Origin: Panicum virgatum | Lineage: Eukaryota; Streptophyta; Magnoliopsida; Poales; Poaceae | Direction: 5' to 3' | Assembly: GCF_016808335.1 (NCBI RefSeq) | Contig: NC_053139.1 | Coordinates: forward strand, 14,309,819-14,373,818 | DNA length: 64,000 bases | Shown here: piece after piece, positions 32,855-43,016 of the stretch | Numbering within the stretch: position 1 is the first letter of the stretch | Layout: each line of letters starts with the position of its first letter | The notes under the pieces: generated by a model | What the model was told of the DNA's origin: nothing | Seen by the model: only the letters and a program-made list of their open reading frames with translations | Databases searched by the model: none | Made by a program: the position numbers and the translations under genes

Positions 32855-33151
32855 GGGGCGGCTAAAGGTAGAAGCCGCCCCTGGAAAAATCATTTTCAGG
32901 GGCGGGTCAGGGTACTGCCCGCCCCTGAAAAACTTTTTTCAGGGGCGGCTGATGCCTTGACCCGCCCCTGAAAAACCATTTTCAGGGGCGGCTGATGCCT
33001 TGACCCGCCCCTGAAAACTCGTTTACAGGGGCGGGCCCTTTACCCGCCCCTAAAAATCTCGATTTGTAGTAGCGAGAGACAGGGGCGGGTATCGCGCCCG
33101 CCCCTAAAAATGCTATTCTACCCGCCCCTACAAAGCGTTTCTGTAGTAGTG
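32855..33151. repeat. Right end of the CACTA element: subterminal repeats and terminal inverted repeat
   Basis: Seven or more inverted/direct units of AGGGGCGG..CCGCCCCT separated by A/T tracts, then the terminus GCGTTTCTGTAGTAGTG. Its reverse complement, CACTACTACAGAAACGC, is the canonical CACTA terminal inverted repeat. The element ends at 33151. The next three bases (CGA) would be one copy of the 3-bp target duplication; the partner lies outside the window. Confidence 0.9.
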
Positions 33152-33154
33152 CGA

Positions 33155-33865
33155 CAGCCAACTCTTGTATAACATAATGGCACAACAAACAATCAAAACT
33201 AGAGATAGAAGTTTAATTCTAATCATTTCCAAAAGTTTTCGTGAATCACTGTTTACAATGTCAGCCCTACATACGGAGGAAAATCATACTCAAACAAAGG
33301 GAAAGAGTACATTTCAAAGCCTTCTATGCGAGCATGAGAATTGAAGGGCCCACATCCTGAAGCAAATCGACCCAAGATGCGAAGAAACACACCTCCAACC
33401 AATTAGAGTCTGGGACAAGGATTCAAGGGCCCACAAATAGAAGAAAACCGCCTAAACTTACAGCTAACCACGCCATACCCACTTGGGGACCACCAGTGCG
33501 ACAGGCAACGTCCAGGTGTCAGTCGACCCATCGAGTCACCTGACCCTGGAAGGCTTCCCTTCTAGGTTAGTTTTGGCAGAAATCTCTCCCGCGCTCTCCC
33601 AAAGGCGGCGGTGGCCAATGTTTCCATAAGAAGAGATGCCAGGAACCGCCGTATCCAAGCAACAAAATGAGGAGGGGAGCCCCCAATTCAACACACAATA
33701 AGAGAAGAGCTCCACTCCAAGGCGAAGTCCTACCTCCTAGTGCCTAGAAATAGGGAGAGAGTGAGGGGGTGTTCGGGGGGAGTGCCAGCTTGTCGGGACT
33801 CTTCCCATGCTTTGTACCTAGACGATTGCTTCATTTCTTAACTAAGTATCTAAAAGGACCTCAGA
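33155..33865. other. Non-coding flank of the CACTA element
   Basis: No ORF, LTR pair or terminal repeat recognised. Composition is even, with short purine-rich runs (GGAGGGGAGCCCCC, GAGAGAGTGAGGGGGTG). Confidence 0.4.
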
Positions 33866-35907
33866 TGTCGCCTAGAGGGGGGGTTGAATAGGCGTACAAT
33901 AAATTCTGCAAATTCAAACACTAAAGCACTCTGTTAGCATACAAACCGGTCAGACCGGTCTAACACTTAGAACGTGAGACAACACTACCAACTGGTCAGA
34001 TTGGTTGGGGTGACCGGTCAGATCGGTCACACGCAGAACCTGCACAAATATCAGAGTTTCTCCCCTCCTCAAGCTCTAGCACAAATACAGCTTAGTGTAG
34101 TGTTCCTGCAGGTGAATGTAAATGTATAGCAAATCCCTGCACACACAGAAACAAAACACCAAAGTAGATCTATGCGGAATTACAAACAAAATGCTAGAAT
34201 ACAAAGTAGTGAGGCAAACCACAATGGAGACACAAGGATTTGTTTCCCAAAGTTCAGATTCACCACAGTGAATCCTACATCTCCATTAAGGAACTCGTTG
34301 GGCGTGAGTCTCTTTCAACTCGATCCCGTGACTTGGGTCTCTTTCAACCACTCCTCGGTTCCACTATCTTGATCCTTTCCACCAAGGGGGCAAGATCACA
34401 CCCGCACAGACTTGCCGCTGCTCACCAGACCATCGGGAGCTAGCCAACGACGCCAAGCCATCTAGGATGGAATCCTCCAAGAGTAACTAATGCAAATTTG
34501 AAAGCTTTCACGAATCTAGAGTGCTCAATCTATGGTTGCACTCTTGCTGCTTAAGATGCAGCTCTCACAATGCTCAACAATCTCACACACACTTCTCTCT
34601 CAACCCAACCAAAGAATATGCAATCTAGTTAGCACAACTCACAAAGAGTGTTGGAGAGAGCTTGCTGGTCAAGAATAAGCTTTAGGAAGCACAAGGATAG
34701 CCAGAGAACCAGCAACCCTCGAAAGTGAGGGCTGAGGAGTATAAATACCCCACTCTCAAAAACTAACCGTTGCTTCTGTCAGTGCAAACCGGTCTGTTCA
34801 AATCAACTAGTCGTTAGACCCCAGACCGGTCCCCCAGACCGTTCAGACTGGTCTAGGCCAGAGAAGCCCAAACCCAAGTTAAGATGCCTCAATTGGCCCA
34901 TCAAGCTAACACTTGATCATCCAAGTAGCACAAAGTTAGTTCACAAGGTTTTTCTCTCAAGGTTCTCCCTAGGGTGACCTAGGAGCACTTTTGACCATGT
35001 CAAATAACCAATGTTACATCCCTCTTGATAGTACGACATACCTATACTCAAGATTAAATATAAAATACAATTCAACCACTTGAGTCCTGAATTACTTCAG
35101 CTTTGCCATACTTTGACTTTCTCAAACTTGGGATTCCAACATTGCATAATCTTCTCTTGAGCAAATCCATACTTTGAGCTAGTGACTTAGAATTCCCAAC
35201 ATGTTTGCAAAACTTTCCTTGGAACCTTAAGTCACTCCAAAATGTATTTGATGCATTGCTTTGATTTTCCCAAAAAGGCTTAGGTATGATACTTCAAAAA
35301 CCCCACGGATCCTAGCAACTTCACCCTAGCAATTTGCACATGGTAAGCCGTCGCTTCACCAAAGCTTGCTTAGTCCCTCGCACTAGTCATCTCGGTTGGT
35401 TTCTTCATCACTTACCCTTGCCTCATTGAGTCAAGCTTGCACATCAACAATGAATTCCATTTCTTATTTTCACAATTTTATCTCTTTGTCTTTCTTTGTA
35501 ATCATGAACCTTTGATCCTTTAGACAAAGCACAATTCACTTTGAGAAGTTGTATTTAGAAACCATCATCGAGTAATGCATGATCACTTGTTTCTATCTTT
35601 CTTCATAATGTGCTTGCCTTGCTTTGCAACAATACTTTCAACTTTTCATGCTTCAAATATGTCAAGACACGAATAGAAACCATCTGTTGTCATTGCATGA
35701 ATACTTGTTTCTTATTTCTCTTCACAATATGCTTGACATTCAACAATAATTCCCTTTTATTTGATTCCTTGATATATGAGCCAATACGCAAATTGATATA
35801 TGAATAAATTCCTGCTTATGATATCTCAAACAAAAATATTAGTTCTTTAATCATGTTGTCATTCATCAATTCACCAAAACCCATTAGGGGCCAAGATGCA
35901 CTTACAA
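33866..35907 (-). repeat. Non-coding LTR-retrotransposon unit (probable solo LTR)
   Basis: On the minus strand it starts TGTAAGTGCATCTTGGCCCC (35907) and ends CCCCCCTCTAGGCGACA (33866), the two ends of a very common non-coding LTR-like repeat in grasses. TATTTATA lies on the minus strand at about 34757-34750, with a transcribed-leader-like sequence after it. Clusters of ACCGGTC palindromes occur at 33944-34030 and 34784-34850. Flanking pentamers TCAGA and ATATC do not match, so a clean target duplication is not evident and the exact borders may be off by some bases. No protein coding. Confidence 0.6.
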
Positions 35908-36250
35908 TATCCTATGGTGGTGAGTCTCTTGGTTAAGTAAGTTCTATTCTTTATTCGCTTGCGAGATCATCGTCCATCCTTGTGACGGGTGTTCTAGCTT
36001 AAGGACTCGAGTCTTGATAAGATGGAGTCTGGCCGGGGCTAGAGCAATAATTGATAGCATAGACGTGGTGTCTAGGCTTGAGGTTACCATTGTTTGCTAC
36101 CCTTCCCCACGGTCTATTGGGCGGGGTAGGCGGCAGATGATGACAACCTTGTCCATCCCTTGTAGTCCCCCCATTCGTGTTGGGCATAGAGCTAATAGCC
36201 AGATATACTTGGCAGACCAGGTGTAAGCTAGTGCCCAATGTAAGAAAGTA
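35908..36250. other. Unassigned segment left of the second Tat relic
   Basis: No conserved coding sequence on either strand. It may be more of the Tat relic past its RT break point, but I cannot align it to RNase H or integrase. Confidence 0.3.
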
Positions 36251-36553
36251 GAGGGAACCTATCTTTACTGCATGCTGGAGGGCCCATCTCGGTGATGGGG
36301 GTGACTTTCTCCGTGTTGGCTTCGATTCCTCGATTGCTGATAATGAAATCGAGTAGTTTCCTTGACGGTACCCTAAAGACACACTTTATTGGGTTCTGCT
36401 TCCACCGGAATTTTTGCAGACTGTCAAAGATTTCCTGTAGATCTTTGTTTGTTAGGATTTTGGGTCTTGATGACCACATCATCCACGTAGGATTCAATAT
36501 TGCAATGCAATTGCTCTCTGAAGCAGAGTTGGATTTCCCGCTGATAGGTAGCC
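36251..36553 (-). pseudogene. Tat-like reverse transcriptase, C-terminal piece (left of Cassandra)
   Basis: Minus strand: TYQREIQLCFREQLHCNIES, then the catalytic block YVDDVVIKTQNP, and in another frame DLQEIFDSLQKFRWKQNPIKCVF..SRKLLDFIISNRGIEA. The catalytic YVDD is intact. A frameshift follows directly after it. The first codons continue from 37414 across the Cassandra insertion. Confidence 0.8.
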
Positions 36554-36595
36554 TGTGACACCCCGGCCCAGGGCTTAATAGGATACTGATACCAA

Positions 36596-36712
36596 CAAGT
36601 TGCAACTTCTTTTCCGGAAGCCGATCTCCAAAGAACTCCGAGGTTAAGTGTCCTTGGACCGGAGAAATTTGGGGATGGGTGACCGACCGGGAAGTTCTTC
36701 CCGGGTGCGCAC
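36596..36712 (+). repeat. 5S rRNA-like domain of Cassandra LTR 1
   Basis: Includes GAACTCCGAGGTTAAGTGTC (box A region of the pol III internal promoter; 5S genes have GTTAAGCGTGCTTGGGC) and GATGGGTGACC (intermediate element/box C side), then GGGAAGTTCTTC. Box A here has two changes (GTGTCC for GCGTGC) relative to LTR 2. It is not a real 5S gene: its 5' third and terminator context differ. Confidence 0.85.
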
Positions 36713-37186
36713 AAGTGAGGACAAAGTGTGCAGAAAAGACTGGTGTTGGTCTGTGAGGGCAGTCTTTGTCCTAGAAAGCAGCCAGATGTAAGCGGGCCCG
36801 GCCTCGGGGAGGCGGGATGTTACAGAATGCTATCAAAGCCGACTCTCGCGGTTTCACGGACAAGTACGGGCGTAAGTGCGGAGGCATGAGCACGGGCGCG
36901 TGGGGGCGCAGATGCCACCGGCATGTGCACGGGTGCGCGGCGGGTCAGTGCGCGGGCATCTGGGATGCGCTGTTGGTACTGGACGCACGGACGTGGCACG
37001 GGGACCGTTGGCACTAGACACATGGACGTGGCACATGGGCTGCTGGAACTGGACGTACGGGACGTGGCCAAGAGAGGACGTTCCTGGCTGGGGATTGACC
37101 GACGAGGACGTTGGTCTCTTAAGGTGATGAGTATGTGACACCCCGGCCCAGAGCTTAATAGGATTAATAGGATACTCATACTAACA

Positions 37187-37302
37187 AGTTGCAACTTCTT
37201 TTCCGGAAGCCGATCTCCAAAGAACTCCGAGGTTAAGCGTGCTTGGCCCGGAGAAATTTGGGGATGGGTGACCGACCGGGAAGTTCTTCCCAGGTGCGGA
37301 CG
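37187..37302 (+). repeat. 5S rRNA-like domain of Cassandra LTR 2
   Basis: Same block as in LTR 1, but with box A closer to genuine 5S genes (GTTAAGCGTGCTTGGCCC at about 37232). GATGGGTGACC is retained. Confidence 0.85.
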
Positions 37303-37413
37303 AGTAAGGACAAAGTGTGCAGAAAAGACTGGTGTTGGTCTGTGAGGGTAGTCTATGTCCTAAAAAGCAGCCAGATGTAAGCGGGCCCAACCTCGGGGAG
37401 GCGGGATGTTACA

Positions 37414-37810
37414 TAGCCACTGCATTCTTCAGCCCAAAGGACATAGTTTTGTAATAGGCATATGCACCTTATGGGGTGATGAATGCGATTTTGATTTGAT
37501 CCTCTTCCTTGAGGGTGATCTGGTGATAGCCCGAGTAGCAGTCAAGGAAGCAGAGTAATGTGCAGCCGACTGTGGAGTCGATGACTTGATCTATCCGTGG
37601 TAGCCCGAAGGGATCCCTCATGCAGTGCTTGTTGAGATCTGTGCAGTGGAGACATATTCTTCATTCATTATTATTTTTCTTTTTTACAAGGATGGGTTAG
37701 CTAACCACTTTGGATGGTACACCTATTCAATGAAATCTGCTGCGTATAGTTTTGCTAGCTCCGTGTTGATAATGTCCCTTTTGTCTTGAGCAAAAACTTC
37801 AGAGATGTTG
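37414..37810 (-). pseudogene. Tat-like reverse transcriptase, N-terminal piece (right of Cassandra)
   Basis: On the minus strand fragments of LYAADFIE, VYHPKWLANPSL, the fingers/palm blocks and TMSFGLKNAVA are visible across more than one frame, ending at the Cassandra target site. Stops and a poly-A/T indel near 37680 break it. It joins the YVDD-containing piece at 36553 when the insertion is disregarded. Confidence 0.7.
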
Positions 37811-38108
37811 CTTCTTGGGATTAACATTAAGGGAGTGCTCAATCAACTCCCCAGCCACGCCTGGCATGTCCATTAGTTTTTATGCTAAGATATCTCGGTT
37901 AGCCCTAAGGAAGCTGACGAGCACGCTTTCCTATTCGTCGTCCAGCCCTGCTTCGATCAAAGCAGTCTTGGAAGAGTCACCTTCTCCCAGCCGAATGGTC
38001 TTCATGCTAACGTTTTGGCGAGTTGTATCTGTCCTAGCTTCTTTATTGGGATCTCCATCCTCGATTGAGAGAGTTGTTGTGCGGCCGCGAGTATTTCTCC
38101 TGCGCTAT

Positions 38109-38717
38109 CTAGCATGCGAGTGGTCGAGGCGTACTCGATGGCTTCGTGGTGACAATATACGACTTCTTTAGATCACCACGTAAGGAGAGTACGCCCTTTG
38201 GTCCTGGCATTTTTAGGAGAAGGTAGACATAGTGTGGCACCACCATGAATCTGGCCAGGGCAGGTTTTCCAAGAATAGCATGATAAGAAGCTTTGAAGTT
38301 TTCCACCTCGAACTTTATGTATTCTGTTTGGAAATTTTCTCGGGTCCCAATGGTAATGGGCAAAGTTATTGTGCCGAGTGGTATTGTCGTGTTTCCTGGG
38401 ACGATTCTGTAGAATGGATCCTTTGTTGGGGTTATCCTTGAAATGTCAAGTCCCATCTTGCGGAGAGTACATGCAAAGAGTACGTTCAATCTACTACCAC
38501 CATCAATGAGTAATTTGGTGAGCCTAACACCTACCACTACAGGGTCCAAGACCAAGGGGAATTTTCCTTGCTTAGAAAAGCTAGTCCATTGATCTTCCCT
38601 TAAGAAGGAGATCTCAACCTCGTCTTTAGGAAGCATGGTGTAGCTGGCTCGATGGATATGATTTCTTGTAGCGTAAGCTTTTGCGCTCGCTTGGTTAGGA
38701 ATCATGTCTCTATGCAA
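38109..38717 (-). pseudogene. Tat-like aspartic protease
   Basis: A 202-codon open frame. The active site LLIDGGSRLNVLFACTLRKMG has the Tat-type DGG. Downstream: TPTKDPFYRIVPGNTTIPLG, ITIGTRENFQTEYIKFEVE, YHAILGKPALARFM and LLKMPGPKGVLSL. The upstream part (YTMLPKDEVEISFLREDQW) is the linker from gag. The protease itself looks intact, although its neighbours are broken. Confidence 0.85.
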
Positions 38718-40489
38718 AAGATGACATTGACTACTCGATTTGCATCTTGGTAGTCCTTTGGATTCTCAGGTTCTATCTTGTCTTCTTCCTCATCTTCGTC
38801 TTTCTTCTTTTTGTTATTGTTGGGAGGAAGATCGCCGACTGCTTTCTTGAGGTTCCAACAGACCTTGGTGGCGTGCTTGCCATCAGGGTGGAATGGACAC
38901 TTCTTTTGTAGAAGCTTTTCAAATTGCTCTTGCGTAGTAGTCTTGCTACCATGCGGGGGGTGCTCAAGTGCCGTGACATGATCATCTGTCTTGCACTTCT
39001 TGCCAGGACCCGAGTACTCCCGCTAGCCTTTGTTACAGTTGTTGTTGCCCCGCTTGTTGCCATTTTTCTCGTCATCATGCCTGGAGAAGTGGTCATTCTT
39101 CTGCTCCTCATTGGCGGCCTAGGTCGACATCATATCGTGGAGTTCCACGATGGTCTTTGGTCATTGCCGATGAAGTCCTGATCGGAGATGTTGGTGATGG
39201 TGGCACGCTTCTCAAAGAAACGGTGAGTGTAGTCATGCAAGGTCTCATTTTTTCCTGTTTACATTGGGATAAATCATGTCGAGTACTTGCGCAGGTGATG
39301 GTTCCCTAGAAATTGTCGATGAAGACTTATTGTAGTGCGCCCAGGAGTTGCTAGAGTTTGGCATGAGGGATTCCATCCACGTGAGCTGCGGGGACTCTAA
39401 GGCCTTCGGGAAGTAGATGACCTTGGTGATGTCTTTGCCGCTTTGCAACCTCTATGGCCTTGGAGTAGGTCCTAAGGCATTGTTGTGGGGGAGTTTTTCC
39501 ATCATATTTGAAGAAGACGACTAGTTGGATGCCGTTGGGTAGACGTGCAAGCTGAACAGGTAGGTGAATGTCGGGAATCGGTCGCCTTCATCTGGGACAC
39601 GATATCCTTCTCGAGCAGCTTGTGGTCCTTGACGGGCATTGATGATCTCCCGAGCATCATAACCCATGCTCACGTAGTCACGTAGTTCTCCCGTTGGGCC
39701 GTCGAGGAGACATCGGTTGTTGCATTGAGCCGTGAGGAGTTGATGCCGGGGTTGGTTGCCTCTGCCTCCTCCAGTAACCGAGTGGGCCGGTGCCGGGCGG
39801 ACAACATTGTTGTGCTGATTCGGCTGGCCCATGTTCTAGTTAGCCAGAACTATCTCTCGGTCTTGTCTTGGATATTGATTGGGATCATCTACCATGTTTT
39901 GGTCTCTCACTTCTCATTGCCTTGGTTCTCTGCCCTGTGTTCGTCTACTTGCTTGGCGACCCTAGCTTCTTGTCATCGAGGGAGTGGGGGCCATCTTGTC
40001 CTGCTGAACACATGCATGTTGAAGTAGTTGTACACCTTGCTGCACCACCGGGTCTTGGATGTTATCCAGTAGGGATGCGACATGGATGATATTGACTGCC
40101 GGGGTGTGGAAACCATGCTCGGCAGCCCTCTGGAACTCGTCCTGCAAGATGCACTGTGCTCTGTGTCCGTCTTGCTGTCGGCGTTGTTTCGCATTCGTTC
40201 TTCATTGTGTGCACTTTTGGTTTCTCCTCCCACGCACATCACAATGTGCGTCGTATTTAGTGCCAGCATTAGCTGTGAGCTCAACCGCAAATATTTCTTT
40301 AGGTATCTCGTTGGCATATCTTGAGTTATCTGCAGCATCGCCGCTAGCAACGTCTGCCATAAAGACATTACGATCTGTGGATATATCATCGGAGTTGTCA
40401 TCGACTAGATCAGTGTTCCCCGTGCCTTCTTCGGGGATTGGTGTGAGTTGGATGCTTTCCTGGTAAGGAAGATCTAAAAGATACGCCAC
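38718..40489 (-). pseudogene. Tat-like gag fragments
   Basis: Pieces in several frames. 40489-40202 is an acidic N-terminal region (EEGTGNTDLVDDNSDDIST). 39832-39521 has MGYDAREIINARQ and DRFPTFTYLFSLHVYPT, the start of the gag core. 39448-39245 has VIYFPKALESPQLTWMESLM (Retrotrans_gag). The last part, near 38890-38773, encodes the CPFHPDGKHATKVC nucleocapsid-like block followed by a poly-Lys/Asp/Glu stretch. At least four frameshifts separate them. Confidence 0.7.
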
Positions 40490-41019
40490 AAGGTGGACGT
40501 CATCCTATAGTAGTTCGGAGGGCTCCATGCCCTTCCAATACACGAAGCGATCTTGCGGCGTAGATGCAACTATTAGTCTAAGCTGTTGGCCTATGATGGT
40601 CTCAGATTCATTTTCTGAATACTCATCATGGATTAGAGCCTCCCAACGTGAGCGACATCTATATTCTCTGCGATGGGTGAGTTACCCGAGTCTTATTCCA
40701 GATTGAAAAAAGTCTCAGATTGGGTTGCCTTTTGGTTAACGGTGGCAATAATAGTGTTGCGTCCGGATTGGACACCTATTCTATGATTAGATCAGAAAAT
40801 TGGATCTTGCCGAGATGATTAGAAAGGTTATCGACGTCCGTAATGGAAGCTGGCACAGGTGCCTCTCCGGCTCCCTGAAGCAAGCAAGGTGGTTGCTCAA
40901 GCCATCAAGACCATTGGCGATACAAATCCAGAAGCCGAAGATGATGGTGGTGCCCTCCTCGAGCACAATAGTAGAGTTGATGATCGCCATCGAATTCACT
41001 AGAGGATCATCAGTGAACT
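40490..41019 (-). other. Leader between LTR and gag of the second Tat relic
   Basis: No conserved coding sequence seen; it corresponds in position to the untranslated leader and possibly the degraded gag start. Confidence 0.45.
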
Positions 41020-41530
41020 GCCCTACCTAGCATGCCATCTCTTGGTGTTTTACCGGCAAGCCTACCTAGGGATACCATAAGATAGTAGATTGTAGGCATG
41101 GAGTTGCTGAGATTAGGAACACAATGGTGCAAGCAACACAAGGTTTAGACAGGTTCAAGCCACGAATATCATAATATCCTACCGTTGGGTTATTTGTATT
41201 GACTGAGGGTTGTATATGCTTTGGAGGGGTCCCTACTCGCCATTATATAGCCTGGAGGGATAGGGTTACATGAAACCCTTGATCGATATGAGCTTAGGAG
41301 TCATTTTCGAGTAGTTTCCTTCTATACCGACTAGTCCTAATTGTAGATTACTACTTTACATGACGCATGAGTATGGGACATGCTCCATCCCATATCTAGT
41401 ACAGATCTATGCCACGTCAGGTATCCCGTGGCACTGAGTCTGACACCATGAATATACGTACGCAATCCTACCGCCATGAGCATCTCCAAGAGATTGAGCC
41501 GTAAGATCCTCGAGGTCAAGATTGATACCA
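41020..41530 (-). repeat. Primer site and partial 5' LTR of the second Tat relic
   Basis: The minus strand shows TGGCATGCTAGGTAGGGC at 41037-41020, a decayed form of the Tat primer site, next to the LTR end (plus-strand CTTGGTGTTTTACCGGCAAG, decayed from TGTCGGTGTTTTACCGG). A minus-strand TATA box (GGCTATATAATGG) lies at about 41253-41241, followed by the usual start region. The outer boundary is not clear. A SINE-like segment at about 41440-41525 may mark where the LTR is broken. Confidence 0.65.
41445..41525. repeat. Short dispersed repeat, copy 1
   Basis: CCTACCGCCATGAGCATCTC, then AAGAGATTGAGCC..AAGATCCTCGAGG..TTGAT matches 42680-42745 (CCTACCTCTATGAGC.., ATCTCTGAGAGACCGAGC.., AGATCCTCGAGATTGAT). 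Two copies about 1.2 kb apart in the same orientation. This is a familiar short interspersed grass repeat whose class I cannot name with certainty. Confidence 0.5.
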
Positions 41531-41899
41531 AGAATGCATAATTGTTAGGTAATCACTTCTTCCTTTTCACCTACATGCTTTCAGTTATTAGTTCCATTTT
41601 TACTTATCCAACAATTGTTTGTATAGGCTAAAGAGACAAGCAGGTGTTACAGCAACATGGAGTAGCACTAGCATGGAAGCTAATATATGTATTAACTAGC
41701 TCAAGTGCTTTTAGATTGATTCAATAGCTACATGTATATGTTGCTGGAAAACTTGTGTTGTATGTATATTTGGGCTGGAATTGCTTATTGTAATTTCTGG
41801 GTTGGAACTTTTGTTTTGATAAGTGAGTTGTGAAAACCGGTTATATGGGTTGTGTATAAAGCTAAATCTGGTTAGTTGCTAGTTAACTATGGGTTAAGA
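41531..41899. other. AT-rich unassigned spacer
   Basis: No ORF, terminal repeat or tandem repeat recognised. Confidence 0.4.
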
Positions 41900-42358
41900 A
41901 TTAGGCCCAACTTAGCGGCCCACACTGAATTGGGCCCATCCATAAACGGGACAGGATGCTGATGTCATCCACGTCACCTGCCATGTCATTGCCAAGTCAG
42001 CTACCATGTTATCGGCCATGTCAATATACATGTCATCAACCATGTCATCCTTCGTGTCATCAATGTGTGATATGACAGTTGAATTCATGATGAATATTAC
42101 ACTATTTGTGATGTTTATTTTCGTCATAAAAAAATGGGCTTGGGTTGGGCTTTGAGGGCTCGAGGACATTTTATGATAGTGTCAAAATGTCATGGATCAA
42201 GCAATCTGTGACGATTTTTTAAGAAACATCGCGAGGTGTAATATGTGACGCTCAATACATGAAGAAATTTGAAATTGTCATAGATATTATTTTATGACAA
42301 TTTTTTAGTGATCTGTGACGAAATTTAATTGTCATGTATCAATAGATTTTTTGTAGTG
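41900..42358. mobile_element. End of a CACTA-like non-autonomous element
   Basis: Ends ATTTTTTGTAGTG at 42358; the reverse complement begins CACTACAAAAAAT, a typical CACTA/MITE terminus. Inside are repeated ATGACAATTT / TGTGACGAAATT motifs in both orientations (42215-42345). Further in is an imperfect tandem array of CATGTCATC-type units (41955-42060) that resembles subterminal repeats. The opposite terminus was not found, so the element may be truncated or may start further left. Confidence 0.5.
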
Positions 42359-43016
42359 CAAATCGCTGTTGACATGTACATCACCTACTACTGAAAGAAA
42401 AATGGCAGTTAAATTCTGAAATAACTCTAGAAAAAAATGGTTCCACCACAAGAAATCTTACCAGCAGGTCGCTACTCCTCTCCTTGTTAGCTGATACAAA
42501 ATCTGAGTTCATTCAACAATTTGATAAAGACCAAGTACATCGATCAAATGCGCTCAACATCACGTGCTACATTAGTTTTTGGTTTTGCCAATTACCATTT
42601 TTTTTAAATGCAGTACATACGTAGACATTCACATACACGCACTCACACTTCACATCTAAGATACATGCACACAACCCTACCTCTATGAGCAATTGAGCAT
42701 CTCTGAGAGACCGAGCTAGTAGATCCTCGAGATTGATGATGTGACCAAAGACCCCTTGCTATGGAAAGTCACATCGTCTACTACTAAAAAAATAGCTCAA
42801 GTCAAATTATAAAATAAATCTAGAAAAATATGAGCACCCGTAAGCTACGCTCAGTTCGCTATTTTGCCAATTACCATGACTCAGATCAAAACCATGTCAA
42901 AATCAACCATGAGAGTCGTGGACAAGCTATGCTATGTTTTTTTTAAAAGAAAACTACGGCGACCCTGAGGTTTCTTGAACTTATTTGCATTGCATTGTGA
43001 AAACAAATAATTACCC
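42359..43016. repeat. Short interspersed repeats before the Reina element
   Basis: Contains dispersed-repeat copy 2 at 42680-42745. A direct duplication is also present: CTACTACTGAAAGAAA.. at about 42388 and CTACTACTAAAAAAAT.. at about 42779, both running on through TTAAATTCTGAAATAACTCTAGAAAA-like sequence. The latter continues into a GAGCACC motif. No coding sequence. Confidence 0.45.

Larger units (their letters stand above)
36554..37413 (+). mobile_element. Cassandra TRIM retrotransposon (5S-derived LTRs), complete
   Basis: 860-bp non-autonomous element. LTRs at 36554-36824 and 37134-37413 both run TGTGACACCCCGGCCC..GGGATGTTACA and each contains a 5S rRNA-like block. The interior (36825-37133) is GC-rich and non-coding. 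It starts with a degenerate initiator-Met primer site (TGCTATCAAAGC, 36828-36839). Perfect 5-bp target duplication TAGCC at 36549-36553 and 37414-37418. Cassandra elements carry no proteins, so mobility depends on enzymes from other elements. This copy sits in the RT codons of a dead Tat element. Strand is given from LTR and primer-site orientation. Confidence 0.95.
36251..41530 (-). mobile_element. Second Tat-lineage Gypsy relic: partial LTR, leader, gag, protease and RT, interrupted by Cassandra
   Basis: Reads right to left: partial 5' LTR (41039 to about 41530), degenerate primer-binding site (41020-41038), gag pieces (40489-38718), protease (38717-38109) and RT (about 37810-37414 and 36553-36251). 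Homology ends after the RT block SNRGIEANTEKVTPI. RNase H, integrase and the 3' LTR are missing. All genes carry frameshifts. The Cassandra element lies exactly within the RT codons and has split them cleanly. Overall divergence from the first Tat element is large, so this is an older or different family. Confidence 0.75.

Noticed and set aside
36596..37302. Two 5S rRNA-like sequences read as 5S rRNA genes
   Set aside because: They are embedded in the direct LTRs of a Cassandra TRIM with a target duplication, and each deviates from 5S at several positions.
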